A DNA stretch of 64,000 bases from Sphingomonas brevis (GTDB lineage Bacteria; Pseudomonadota; Alphaproteobacteria; Sphingomonadales; Sphingomonadaceae): contig NZ_JAMGBB010000001.1 in NCBI RefSeq assembly GCF_023516505.1, positions 1,364,001 to 1,428,000 on the forward strand. Reading direction: 5' to 3'. Position numbers and translations under genes: made by a program. This document shows positions 24,196 to 32,381 of this stretch, in pieces; the first letter of the stretch is position 1; each line of letters opens with the position of its first letter. Below the pieces are notes generated by a model. The model did no database searches. It worked only from the letters and a program-made list of their open reading frames with translations, and was not told the origin of the DNA.

Positions 24196-25632
24196 CTATT
24201 TCGCGGCTTCCGCCGGCTTCACCCAAGGCTTGAACGCGCCCCCGGGGACGGCTGAGGCGACCGGGCTTTCGAATCCGTCCTCGCTGACCGAAGAAACGCC
24301 GAACACCCAGTCGTCGACGCGCACGCCTTTTAGGGCTGATTTGCAGGCCTTGTAGATGATGGAAATGGTCGACTGCGAAGCGAGCAGTACGGCATCCTCG
24401 CGGTCCGGCGGCAGGCAGCTCCCGGCGGGTACCGAGCGAGTTTTCTGCCAGTTATTGGCGTCCGTTCGACGCCAGCGAATGACATAATGCCCTGACTCCG
24501 ATCTCAACATGTCCGGCCATGCAACCGTCGTATCCGTGCTGACTGCCCCCTCGACGGTCGGCTCAGGCGGTGGCGGAGCGCTGGCCAGCCAGGCAAGCGC
24601 GGAGACGTTCAATTTCGTGACCCGCGCCAGATAGGGGAAATCCATATTCTCGATGGTGTCGCCGTACTTTATGCCTTTTTCGGTCCTCAGATCCTGGTGC
24701 TGCCAATTGTAATTCTCGACCGCGACCGAAAAGCGCACTGCCGGGAAGCCCAAATTCAGGAACTCCGTGTGATCGCCGCCGCGGCCGAAGCGGTCGTTGC
24801 GCCACACCTGCATCACGTCGATCCCCAGCGACGGCACCCGTTCGGCCAGCCCATCAAGGAAACGCGAGATGTTCCGCGACGGCGAGTCATTCTCGCCGCC
24901 CTGGCTGCGGACCTGGGCGCGGAGCTCGTCCCCGCCCTGCCAGCGAAGCCCTTCGGAAAAAATGCGCACCTGCTTGTCGTTGCACATCCCGTCGGAGCTG
25001 CAGCTGTTGCCGATGATGTCATTGTTCAAATTGGCGATGACGTTCCAGTCCTGGGCCTTGGCATAGTCGGCCAATATCTTGCCGCCGAGCAGCCCCTGTT
25101 CCTCGCCCGACAGCGCGGCGTAAACAATGGTGCCGGGAAACTTGTGTTTGGACAGCACGCGCGCTGCCTCCAGCACCGCCGCTGTCCCCGAGCCATCGTC
25201 ATTGGCGCCGGGAGCATCCGACGTGAAGTTCATCACATCGGTGACGCGGCTGTCGATATGGCCGGTGATGATCACGACGTCGTTGGGTCGCTCCGTGCCG
25301 CGCTGGATCGCGACCGCGTTGCACACCTTGGTCGGGGTCGGAACACGCCGCCCGGTGACCGTGTCGCAAGTCTGCAGCGTTTCGAGGCCCAGCGACTTCA
25401 TCTCGGCTTCCGCCCATCGCACAGCGGCGCCAATTCCGCGCTTGGGATCGGTCTGGGTCGACAGCGTATGGCGGGTGCCGAAACTGACCAGCTTGGCCAC
25501 CGTCGCCCGCATCCGCTGGGCGTCGACGGTTCGGGCGATGCCGGCGACCTTGGCTTCCGGGCCCCGGAGCGGCGGCACCGCCGTCGCGGCGGTGGAAGCG
25601 AGGGCGGCGGAAGCAAGCAGCATCTTTTTCAT
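24196..25632 (-). CDS. secreted M28-family zinc aminopeptidase
   Basis: Exported metallopeptidase of 478 residues. ATG at 25632 (MKKMLLASAALASTAATAVPP) gives a clear signal peptide. The zinc ligands and catalytic residues are in order: His and Asp in ITGHIDSRV and GANDDGSGTAAVLEAARVL, the Glu pair in SGEEQGLLGG, Asp in NNDIIGN, and His in FGRGGDHTEFLNLGFPAVRF. A C-terminal domain of about 90 residues (after PPPPEP) looks like a fibronectin-type beta-sandwich. Likely role is peptide scavenging in the periplasm or outside the cell. Confidence 0.9.
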   Translation of the reverse strand: MKKMLLASAALASTAATAVPPLRGPEAKVAGIARTVDAQRMRATVAKLVSFGTRHTLSTQTDPKRGIGAAVRWAEAEMKSLGLETLQTCDTVTGRRVPTPTKVCNAVAIQRGTERPNDVVIITGHIDSRVTDVMNFTSDAPGANDDGSGTAAVLEAARVLSKHKFPGTIVYAALSGEEQGLLGGKILADYAKAQDWNVIANLNNDIIGNSCSSDGMCNDKQVRIFSEGLRWQGGDELRAQVRSQGGENDSPSRNISRFLDGLAERVPSLGIDVMQVWRNDRFGRGGDHTEFLNLGFPAVRFSVAVENYNWQHQDLRTEKGIKYGDTIENMDFPYLARVTKLNVSALAWLASAPPPPEPTVEGAVSTDTTVAWPDMLRSESGHYVIRWRRTDANNWQKTRSVPAGSCLPPDREDAVLLASQSTISIIYKACKSALKGVRVDDWVFGVSSVSEDGFESPVASAVPGGAFKPWVKPAEAAK

Positions 25633-25697
25633 GGGGCCGGGTTGAACCGCCTTTCGCCAAGCTTGGCAAGCACCGGCCGCGCACCTAGGTTGCGCCC

Positions 25698-26462
25698 ATG
25701 CTGAGCCTCCTCGCCGCGGCCGCACTTGCCGGGTCTGCGCCGTGGACCGCGCCGATCCTCCACTATGTCCGCTCGAACATCGACGGAAGCGAGCCGGAAC
25801 ATGTCGTCCAGTATCGCTCGGCCCGTGATAGGATCGCGGTCTATAAATGGGTCGAGAAATGCAAGATCGCGGCCTATGTCACCGCGGAGATGGAAGCCGA
25901 TTTGCGCGACGCCCGGCTGTTCACGGCCGGCAAGGTCGCCAGGGATGGGACCCAGGCAGTGTTCGGTACGCTGACACTCGACCCAGTCGCCCCCGCCCTC
26001 GACGTTGCGGTCGACCTGCCGAACGAGCAGATCAGGGAACACCATCCGCTCAGGGCACTGCCTTTCCTGCTCTACGATTTCGATCTTTCCGACCTCAATG
26101 TCTTCCTCCAGGAAGCAAAGCCCAGGGGCGACTTCGGTTTTGAGTTGCCGGTGATCTGGCCGGCCGAGGGAACCAGCGTGTTCCGCGACTATGGCCGGCT
26201 GCAGGCCCGCTACGCCGGTTCCGAAAAGCACCTCGATCGCGATGCTGTGCGGTTTGACCTCAAGGTCGAAGGTCCGACACCCTCGACCGGCATATTATGG
26301 GTAGATGCGCGGGAATTTTACATTGTCGAGGCTCAACTGGGTCTTCCCAACCATCTGGACTATAAGGATTTCCGACTGACTTTCGAAAGATTGGAAACCG
26401 GGAGCCAGGCCGCTTGGGATGCCCTGATGAAGTCCCACTACGCCAACTGCCCTGCCACCTAG
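25698..26462 (+). CDS. secreted protein of unknown function, 254 residues
   Basis: Not recognised. MLSLLAAAALAGSAPW is a short signal peptide. The mature part is beta-rich and acidic, with HYVRSNIDGSEPEHVVQYRSARDRIAVYKWVEKC near the start and RFDLKVEGPTPSTGILWVDAREFYIVEAQLGLPNHLDYKDFRLTFERLETGS near the end. The latter resembles lipoprotein-carrier or outer-membrane lipid-sorting folds, but that is weak. It is divergent from the peptidase with 65 bases between starts. Base use is like its neighbours. Confidence 0.75.
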   Translation: MLSLLAAAALAGSAPWTAPILHYVRSNIDGSEPEHVVQYRSARDRIAVYKWVEKCKIAAYVTAEMEADLRDARLFTAGKVARDGTQAVFGTLTLDPVAPALDVAVDLPNEQIREHHPLRALPFLLYDFDLSDLNVFLQEAKPRGDFGFELPVIWPAEGTSVFRDYGRLQARYAGSEKHLDRDAVRFDLKVEGPTPSTGILWVDAREFYIVEAQLGLPNHLDYKDFRLTFERLETGSQAAWDALMKSHYANCPAT

Positions 26463-26527
26463 CGCTAGGCGAAAGAGGGGATTAGGGAGCGGCCAACTTC
26501 CCATCAGCCAAGAGGGTCCGAGTCCCC

Positions 26528-28030
26528 ATGCGTAGCATCGAGCATTTCATCAACGGTCAATCGGTTGCGGACGCCAAGCGCCTGAGCGACGTGTGGAACC
26601 CGTCGCAGGGCGAGGTCCAGGCACAGGTCGGCCTCGGCACAGCCGCGACATTGCAGCGCGCGGTCGACGCCGCGCTGGCCGCCCAGCCGGCCTGGGCCGC
26701 GACCAATCCGCAGCGCCGCGCCAGGGTCATGTTCAAGTTCAAGGAGCTTATCGAAACGAACATGGACCAGCTGGCGGAGCTGCTCGCCTCCGAACATGGC
26801 AAGGTCGTTGCCGATGCCAAGGGCGATGTGCAGCGCGGTCTCGAGGTGATCGAATATGCCTGCTCGATCCCGCAGGCGCTGAAAGGCGAATATACCCAGG
26901 GCGCCGGCCCCGGCATCGACGTCTATTCGATGCGCCAGCCGCTGGGCATCGGCGCCGGCATCACTCCGTTCAATTTCCCGGCGATGATCCCGATGTGGAT
27001 GTTCGGCATGGCGATCGCCTGCGGCAACGCCTTCATCCTTAAGCCTTCGGAGCGCGACCCGTCGGTCCCCGTGCGCCTCGCCGAGCTGATGCAGGAAGCG
27101 GGCCTCCCCGATGGGCTGCTCAACGTCGTCCACGGCGACAAGGAAATGGTCGACGCGATCCTCGACCATCCCGACATCGCCGGCATCAGCTTCGTCGGTT
27201 CGTCCGACATCGCCCAATATATTTACTCGCGCGGCACCGCGAACGGAAAGCGGGTGCAGGCCTTCGGCGGCGCCAAGAACCATGGCATCGTCTTGCCTGA
27301 TGCCGACCTCGACCAGGTCGTCAACGATTTGACCGGCGCGGCTTTCGGCTCGGCCGGCGAGCGCTGCATGGCGCTGCCGGTAGTCGTGCCAGTCGGCGAC
27401 GATACGGCCGCCGCACTTCGCGAGAAATTGGTACCGGCGATCGAAAAGCTGCGGGTGGGCATTTCGACCGATCCCGAGGCGCATTACGGCCCGGTGGTAA
27501 ACGAAGCGCACAAGCAGCGCGTCGAAAACTATATCCAGATGTGCGTCGACGAGGGCGGCGAACTGGTCGTCGACGGACGCGGCTTCATGCTGCAAGGCCA
27601 TGAGAAGGGCTTCTTCGTCGGCCCGACCCTGTTCGACCATGTGAAGCCGCACTTCCGCAGCTACAAGGAAGAGATTTTCGGCCCTGTACTGCAGATCGTC
27701 CGCGCCGACACGTTCGAGGAGGCCGTGCGCCTTCCGAGCGAACATGAATATGGCAACGGCGTCGCCATCTTCACCCGCAACGGCCACGCCGCGCGCGAAT
27801 TCGTGAGCCGGGTCAATGTCGGCATGGTCGGCGTCAACGTGCCGATCCCGGTGCCGGTGAGCTATCACAGCTTCGGCGGCTGGAAGCGCTCGGGCTTCGG
27901 CGACATCGGCCAATATGGGCAGGAAGGCATGCGCTTCTGGACCCGGACCAAGGTCGTCACCCAGCGTTGGCCCGACGGAACGGCCGCGGGCGATCACAAG
28001 GAAGCCTTCATCATCCCGACCATGGGATGA
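26528..28030 (+). CDS. mmsA: CoA-acylating methylmalonate-semialdehyde dehydrogenase
   Basis: Converts methylmalonate semialdehyde to propionyl-CoA and CO2 with NAD and CoA, the last step of valine degradation. It has 500 residues. The start MRSIEHFINGQSVADAKRLSDVWNPSQGEVQAQV is typical. Family motifs are PLGIGAGITPFNFPAMIPMWMFGMAIACGN, FVGSSDIAQYIYSRGTANGKRVQAFGGAKNH (the usual Glu of aldehyde dehydrogenases is replaced, as expected for this class) and the catalytic Cys in GSAGERCMALPVVV. It opens the valine cluster that continues to mmsB. Confidence 0.94.
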   Translation: MRSIEHFINGQSVADAKRLSDVWNPSQGEVQAQVGLGTAATLQRAVDAALAAQPAWAATNPQRRARVMFKFKELIETNMDQLAELLASEHGKVVADAKGDVQRGLEVIEYACSIPQALKGEYTQGAGPGIDVYSMRQPLGIGAGITPFNFPAMIPMWMFGMAIACGNAFILKPSERDPSVPVRLAELMQEAGLPDGLLNVVHGDKEMVDAILDHPDIAGISFVGSSDIAQYIYSRGTANGKRVQAFGGAKNHGIVLPDADLDQVVNDLTGAAFGSAGERCMALPVVVPVGDDTAAALREKLVPAIEKLRVGISTDPEAHYGPVVNEAHKQRVENYIQMCVDEGGELVVDGRGFMLQGHEKGFFVGPTLFDHVKPHFRSYKEEIFGPVLQIVRADTFEEAVRLPSEHEYGNGVAIFTRNGHAAREFVSRVNVGMVGVNVPIPVPVSYHSFGGWKRSGFGDIGQYGQEGMRFWTRTKVVTQRWPDGTAAGDHKEAFIIPTMG

Positions 28031-28425
28031 GCATGAAGCTGGCGCTGACCGCGCTACTGGTCCGTGACTATGAAGAGGCCATCGCTTTTTATTGCGATGC
28101 GCTCGGCTTTCGCCTGGTTGAGGACAGCGACCAGGGCGGCGGCAGGCGCTGGGTGGTGGTCAGCGGCGATGACGGCGGCGCCCTGCTGCTGGCAAAAGCC
28201 AACAAGGCCGAGGAGTTGGCCGCAGTCGGCAACCAATTCGGCGGCCGGGTGGGACTGTTCGCGAGCACCGATGACTTCGCCGCCGTACAGGCTAGGCTCA
28301 TCAACGCCGGCGCATTGTTCGAGGAGCGGCCGCGCCGCGAACCCTATGGCACGGTGGCCGTGTTCCGCGACCTGTACGGCAATCGATGGGATTTGATCGA
28401 ACCGACGGATCGCGGTGCATCTTAA
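28027..28425 (+). CDS. VOC (glyoxalase/bleomycin-resistance fold) protein
   Basis: 132-residue cytoplasmic metalloenzyme-fold protein whose ATG overlaps the mmsA stop (ATGA). It has two beta-alpha-beta-beta-beta units: MKLALTALLVRDYEEAIAFYCDALGFRLVEDSD and LFASTDDFAAVQARLINAGALFEERPRREPYGTVAVFRDLYGNRWDLIEP. The coupling to mmsA suggests it acts on a branched-chain intermediate. Methylmalonyl-CoA epimerase belongs to this fold, but this short protein lacks clear epimerase signatures, so the function is open. Confidence 0.82.
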   Translation: MSMKLALTALLVRDYEEAIAFYCDALGFRLVEDSDQGGGRRWVVVSGDDGGALLLAKANKAEELAAVGNQFGGRVGLFASTDDFAAVQARLINAGALFEERPRREPYGTVAVFRDLYGNRWDLIEPTDRGAS

Positions 28426-28450
28426 TCTGGATTAAGGCGTTGGTTCGGAC

Positions 28451-28969
28451 ATGAAACGGATACTTGCCGCGGCAATCTTCCTCGCCCTGGCTGCCTGCCA
28501 GCAGGGCAGTGACGACAATTTCGCAATCGATGAGACGAACACCGCCAACGCCGAGATCGAAACGCTACCGCCTGACGAGACGGTCACCAACGATGCCGAC
28601 ATGGGCAATGAGGCCGACGATGCGGGCTCCGATCAGGCTTCGTCGCCAGGTACGCCGGAGGCAGGCATGATCCCGGCGGCGTTTCGTGGCCGCTGGGGAA
28701 TGACCGTTGCCGACTGCGATCCCAAGCGCGACGACAACAAGGGCCTGATTTCGATCGGAGAGCGCAGCCTGGTCTTTTACGAGTCGCGTGGCACGCTGAC
28801 CAAGGTCATCCTCAACGCGCCCGAGAATTTCACCGGCACATTTGCCTTCACCGGTGAGGGCCAAAGCTGGACCAACAGCCAGAATCTGAAGCTGACCGGG
28901 AGCAGCAAGACGCTTGTCCGCAGCCAGGCTGACGTCTCACAAAGCTTTACCTACAAGCGCTGCGCCTGA
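28451..28969 (+). CDS. unknown lipoprotein, paralogue 1
   Basis: 172 residues, not recognised. The lipoprotein signal ends LAAC with Cys16. Residues about 20-70 are an Asn/Glu/Asp/Thr-rich, low-complexity acidic linker (NTANAEIETLPPDETVTNDADMGNEAD broken by other residues). The C-terminal domain starts PAAFRGRWGMTVADCDP and ends in YKRCA, so two Cys may pair. The neighbouring lipoprotein has the same plan and the matching block PAFQGLWGMAASDCRPG, so they are tandem paralogues. Both lie within the valine cluster with no obvious link to it. Confidence 0.75.
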   Translation: MKRILAAAIFLALAACQQGSDDNFAIDETNTANAEIETLPPDETVTNDADMGNEADDAGSDQASSPGTPEAGMIPAAFRGRWGMTVADCDPKRDDNKGLISIGERSLVFYESRGTLTKVILNAPENFTGTFAFTGEGQSWTNSQNLKLTGSSKTLVRSQADVSQSFTYKRCA

Positions 28970-28983
28970 TAGTCCGCGAGGCC

Positions 28984-29514
28984 ATGAAGCATATCTTCGT
29001 TGCGTCGCTGCTTGCCCTGACCCTTGCTGCCTGCGGCGGGCCGAGCGACGAGGACGTGCTGACGGCAGACAAGATCCGGGCGTCCGAATCCGCCCCCCAA
29101 CTGCCTGACATCCAGTTGAGCGAAAATCCCGAGCCGCCGCCCGCGCCGCCTCCGGTCGAAAACGAGATAGCCAATGAGGTCGGTAATGAGATCGATGGGA
29201 ATGCGGTCGAAGCGGGCGTCCCCGGCAACGTCCCTCCCGCTTTCCAGGGCTTGTGGGGAATGGCTGCTTCCGACTGCCGCCCGGGGGAGGTTGCCGGAAA
29301 TTCCATATTGCTGACCGGCGACCAGATTATTTCGGCCGATACGGTTGCTTCGCTCGGCGGCGTGCTTGCCGATTCACCAGGCCGCTTCGATGGCCGCTTT
29401 GTCGGCGAGGGCGGCTATGAAGCGCGCGAGAGCTTCGTCCTGAGCGGCGGCGGCAATCGCCTTACTCGAAACGGCGGCGAGGTTTATCAGCGCTGCATAG
29501 GCGCCTCTAGATAA
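28984..29514 (+). CDS. unknown lipoprotein, paralogue 2
   Basis: 176 residues, not recognised. The lipoprotein signal ends LAAC with Cys17. A Pro-rich then Glu/Asn-rich linker follows (ENPEPPPAPPPVENEIANEV, then NEIDGNAVEAG), then a C-terminal beta-rich domain from PPAFQGLWGMAASDCRPGE to VYQRCIGASR. The plan of acidic tether, GxWGM..xDC block and Cys near the C-terminus is shared with the gene 14 bases upstream. The tether would hold the domain away from the membrane surface. Function unknown. Confidence 0.75.
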   Translation: MKHIFVASLLALTLAACGGPSDEDVLTADKIRASESAPQLPDIQLSENPEPPPAPPPVENEIANEVGNEIDGNAVEAGVPGNVPPAFQGLWGMAASDCRPGEVAGNSILLTGDQIISADTVASLGGVLADSPGRFDGRFVGEGGYEARESFVLSGGGNRLTRNGGEVYQRCIGASR

Positions 29515-29544
29515 GCTGTTTGCCGGGTGCTAGGCGCCCTGCTC

Positions 29545-30687
29545 ATGCACCAGTTCGACCTGACCGACGACCAGCGCCAGATCCAGGAGATGGCGCAGAA
29601 ATTCACCGCCGATGCGATTACGCCGTTCGCGGCGGAATGGGACGAAAAGCACATCTTCCCGCGCGACACGATCCGCCAGGCGGCGGAGCTCGGCTTCGGC
29701 TCCATCTACGTCAGCGAGGAGAGCGGAGGGATCGGCCTTGGGCGGCTCGAGGCGGCACTGATCATGGAGGCGATGGCCTATGGCTGCCCGTCGACCAGCG
29801 CCTTCATCTCGATTCACAATATGGCAAGCTGGATGATCGACCGCTTCGGCTCGGATGAGCTTAAGCAGAAATATCTCCCGTCGCTGATCCCGATGAACAA
29901 GATCGCCAGCTATTGCCTGACCGAGCCGTCGTCCGGATCCGACGCGGCGGCGCTCAAGACCAAGGCGGTGCTGGACGGCGACCATTATGTCGTCTCCGGC
30001 AGCAAGGCGTTCATTTCGGGCGGCAGCGAGAATGAGATTTACGTCTGCATGGTCCGCACCGGCGTGGACGGCCCCAAGGGCATCAGCTGCCTGGTGATCG
30101 AAAAGGACATGCCAGGCGTCAGCTTCGGGGCCAATGAGAAAAAGCTGGGCTGGCATTCGCAGCCGACCGCGCAGGTCAATTTCGACGAGGTTCGCGTTCC
30201 CATCACCAACCGCGTTGGCGGCGAAGGCGAAGGTTTTCGCATCGCGATGATGGGGCTCGATGGCGGACGCCTCAATATCGGCGCCTGTTCGCTCGGCGGT
30301 GCTCAGCGCTGTCTCGACGAGGCGGTGAAATACACCAAGGAGCGGAAGCAGTTCGGGACGGCCATCTCTGACTTCCAGAATACACAGTTCATGCTGGCCG
30401 ACATGGAGACCGAGCTGCAGGCGTCGCGGCAACTGCTTTATGCCGCGGCAGTCAAGGTCACTGCCAATGCGCCCGACAAGACCAAGTTTGCTGCAATGGC
30501 CAAGCGTTTCGCCACCGACACCGGTTCATCGGTGGTCGACCGCGCGCTCCAGCTTCACGGTGGCTACGGCTATTTGATGGATTATCCGATCGAGCGATTC
30601 TGGCGTGACCTTCGCGTCCACTCGATCCTCGAGGGGACCAACCAGGTGATGCGGATGATCGTTGGCCGGGAGCTTATCCGTCAGTGA
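29545..30687 (+). CDS. acyl-CoA dehydrogenase, probable isobutyryl-CoA dehydrogenase
   Basis: FAD enzyme that oxidises isobutyryl-CoA to methacrylyl-CoA in valine breakdown; 380 residues from ATG at 29545 (MHQFDLTDDQRQIQEMAQKF). An in-frame GTG at 29527 is less likely. Motifs are YCLTEPSSGSDAAALKTKA, the substrate loop, AAVKVTANAPDKTKFAAMAKRFATDTGS, and the catalytic Glu in VHSILEGTNQVMRMIVGREL, near the C-terminus as in the isobutyryl and short-branched types. Its stop overlaps the start of the PHA synthase gene (GTGA). The substrate is inferred from the neighbours. Confidence 0.9.
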   Translation: MHQFDLTDDQRQIQEMAQKFTADAITPFAAEWDEKHIFPRDTIRQAAELGFGSIYVSEESGGIGLGRLEAALIMEAMAYGCPSTSAFISIHNMASWMIDRFGSDELKQKYLPSLIPMNKIASYCLTEPSSGSDAAALKTKAVLDGDHYVVSGSKAFISGGSENEIYVCMVRTGVDGPKGISCLVIEKDMPGVSFGANEKKLGWHSQPTAQVNFDEVRVPITNRVGGEGEGFRIAMMGLDGGRLNIGACSLGGAQRCLDEAVKYTKERKQFGTAISDFQNTQFMLADMETELQASRQLLYAAAVKVTANAPDKTKFAAMAKRFATDTGSSVVDRALQLHGGYGYLMDYPIERFWRDLRVHSILEGTNQVMRMIVGRELIRQ

Positions 30688-32381
30688 CTTCCGCTTTTTC
30701 TTTCAACGACTTGGCTAAGCAGCTCAACGACGCTGCGGAGAAGATGATGGCCGGCGGGGTCAAGCCGGCGCTTCCGTTCGATCCCTTCGCCATTGCCCAG
30801 GCGACCGGCGAGTTCGCGTTTGGCCTGGCGATGAGACCGGCGGAGCTGATGGAAGTGCAGCTGGCGGCCGCCAAGCAATGGGGCGATTTCTGGACCGGGA
30901 CGATGGCCGGGACGATCGGCGAGAAACCGCGCGACCGACGCTTTGCCGCGCCCGAATGGCAGGACGATGCATACTATCGCGCCATCCGCGACGCCTATCT
31001 GCTTGCTTCCAGGCAGCTGCGCGAGGTCGTTTCGCTGGGCGAAGGAAATGCCAGCACTACGGCGATGGCGAGCTTCCTGCTCGACCAATATCTAAACGCC
31101 CTTTCGCCTTCCAATTTCGCGGCGACCAACCCCGAGGTGGTCAAGCGCACCAAGGAAACCAACGGCGCCAACCTGGTCCAGGGATTTGCCCACCTGATTG
31201 AGGACATCGGCAGCGGCAAGGGTATCGTCCAGCGCCGGACCGACCCGACCGCGTTCGAAAAGGGCAAGACTATCGCCGCGACGCCGGGCGAGGTGGTGTT
31301 TGAGAACGAGCTGTTCCAGCTGATTCAGTACACGCCCACGACCGCAAAGGTCGCGGCCGAGCCGCTGCTTTACGTCCCGCCACTGGTCAACCGCTATTAC
31401 ATGATCGACCTGGTGCCCCGCCAAAGCCTGGTCAAATGGCTGGTGGACGAGGGTCGCACCGTGTTCGTCGTCAGTTGGGTCAACCCGAGCGAGAAGCACA
31501 AGCATAAGGGCGTCGGCGAATATGTCCTCGAGGGGATCGTCGAGGCAATCGGCGAGGTACGGACCCGCACCGGAACGTCGCCGGACCTGTTCGCTTTCTG
31601 CCTCGGTGGCACATTGGTGGCGATCGCGCTGGCGTGGCTCGCTGCCGAAAGCAGAGCCGACGAAGTCAATTCGGCGACGCTGATCGGGTCGCTGGTCGAC
31701 TTTGCCGACATGCGCGACTGGTCGGCCTTCGTCCATGAAGGCCATCTCGCCGCGCTTGAGGATTATCTCGAAGGCCAAGGCTTCATCGACAGCCTGGAAT
31801 TGCAGCGGTTGTTCGCGGCGATGCGCGCCAACGACCTCATCTGGTCGTCGGTGGTGAACCATTACCTGCTCGACCGGCCGGCGCCACCCAGCGACCTGCT
31901 CTACTGGTTCGAGGATGGCGCGCGGATTCCAGCCGCCTTCCTCAAGAGCTACAACCGGGATCTGTTGCTCAATAACAGGCTCAAGGAACCTGCCGGCTTC
32001 GAGGTCGGCGGGGTACCGATCGACCTGGGCGCGATCAAGACGCCGATGCTGGTCATCGCCTTGAAGGACGATCATGTCTCGGCCTGGGAAGCAGTCTATC
32101 GGGGAGCCCGCGACATCGGTGCCGACTTCATCCTCGGCGGCTCCGGCCACAATGCCGGGGTGATCAACCCGCCCGCCGCCAACAAGCATGGTTTCTGGAC
32201 CAGCGAGGGCCGGCCGGCCGATGCCAAGGCCTGGCTTGAAAGCGCTACTCGCCACGAAGGCAGCTGGTGGCCGACCTGGACCAACTGGCTGACCGATCAC
32301 GGTTCGAAGAAGCCGGTCCCGGCCCGCGCCATCAAGGACGGGATCGAGCCGGCGCCGGGCCGCTATGTGATGATGAAATGA
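30684..32381 (+). CDS. phaC: class I polyhydroxyalkanoate synthase
   Basis: Polymerises 3-hydroxyacyl-CoA into storage polyester; 565 residues, the class I size. The start is GTG at 30684, overlapping the previous stop. The PhaC N-terminal domain (about 80-240) contains the usual RDRRFAAPEWQDDAYYRAIRDAYLL. The alpha/beta-hydrolase core has LYVPPLVNRYYMIDL and the active-site box AFCLGG with the catalytic Cys near residue 306. The first Gly of the usual G-x-C-x-G box is Ala here. The catalytic Asp is in ALKDDHVSAW and the His in GGSGHNAGVINPP. It is translationally coupled on both sides to valine genes. Confidence 0.92.
   Translation: MTSAFSFNDLAKQLNDAAEKMMAGGVKPALPFDPFAIAQATGEFAFGLAMRPAELMEVQLAAAKQWGDFWTGTMAGTIGEKPRDRRFAAPEWQDDAYYRAIRDAYLLASRQLREVVSLGEGNASTTAMASFLLDQYLNALSPSNFAATNPEVVKRTKETNGANLVQGFAHLIEDIGSGKGIVQRRTDPTAFEKGKTIAATPGEVVFENELFQLIQYTPTTAKVAAEPLLYVPPLVNRYYMIDLVPRQSLVKWLVDEGRTVFVVSWVNPSEKHKHKGVGEYVLEGIVEAIGEVRTRTGTSPDLFAFCLGGTLVAIALAWLAAESRADEVNSATLIGSLVDFADMRDWSAFVHEGHLAALEDYLEGQGFIDSLELQRLFAAMRANDLIWSSVVNHYLLDRPAPPSDLLYWFEDGARIPAAFLKSYNRDLLLNNRLKEPAGFEVGGVPIDLGAIKTPMLVIALKDDHVSAWEAVYRGARDIGADFILGGSGHNAGVINPPAANKHGFWTSEGRPADAKAWLESATRHEGSWWPTWTNWLTDHGSKKPVPARAIKDGIEPAPGRYVMMK

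Noticed and set aside
26504-27997. 497-residue minus-strand open frame opposite mmsA
   Set aside because: It is a GC-rich antisense shadow of a well-defined aldehyde dehydrogenase gene, with low-complexity His/Asp/Arg-rich sequence. Similar shadows occur opposite rnr, infB, nusA and others.
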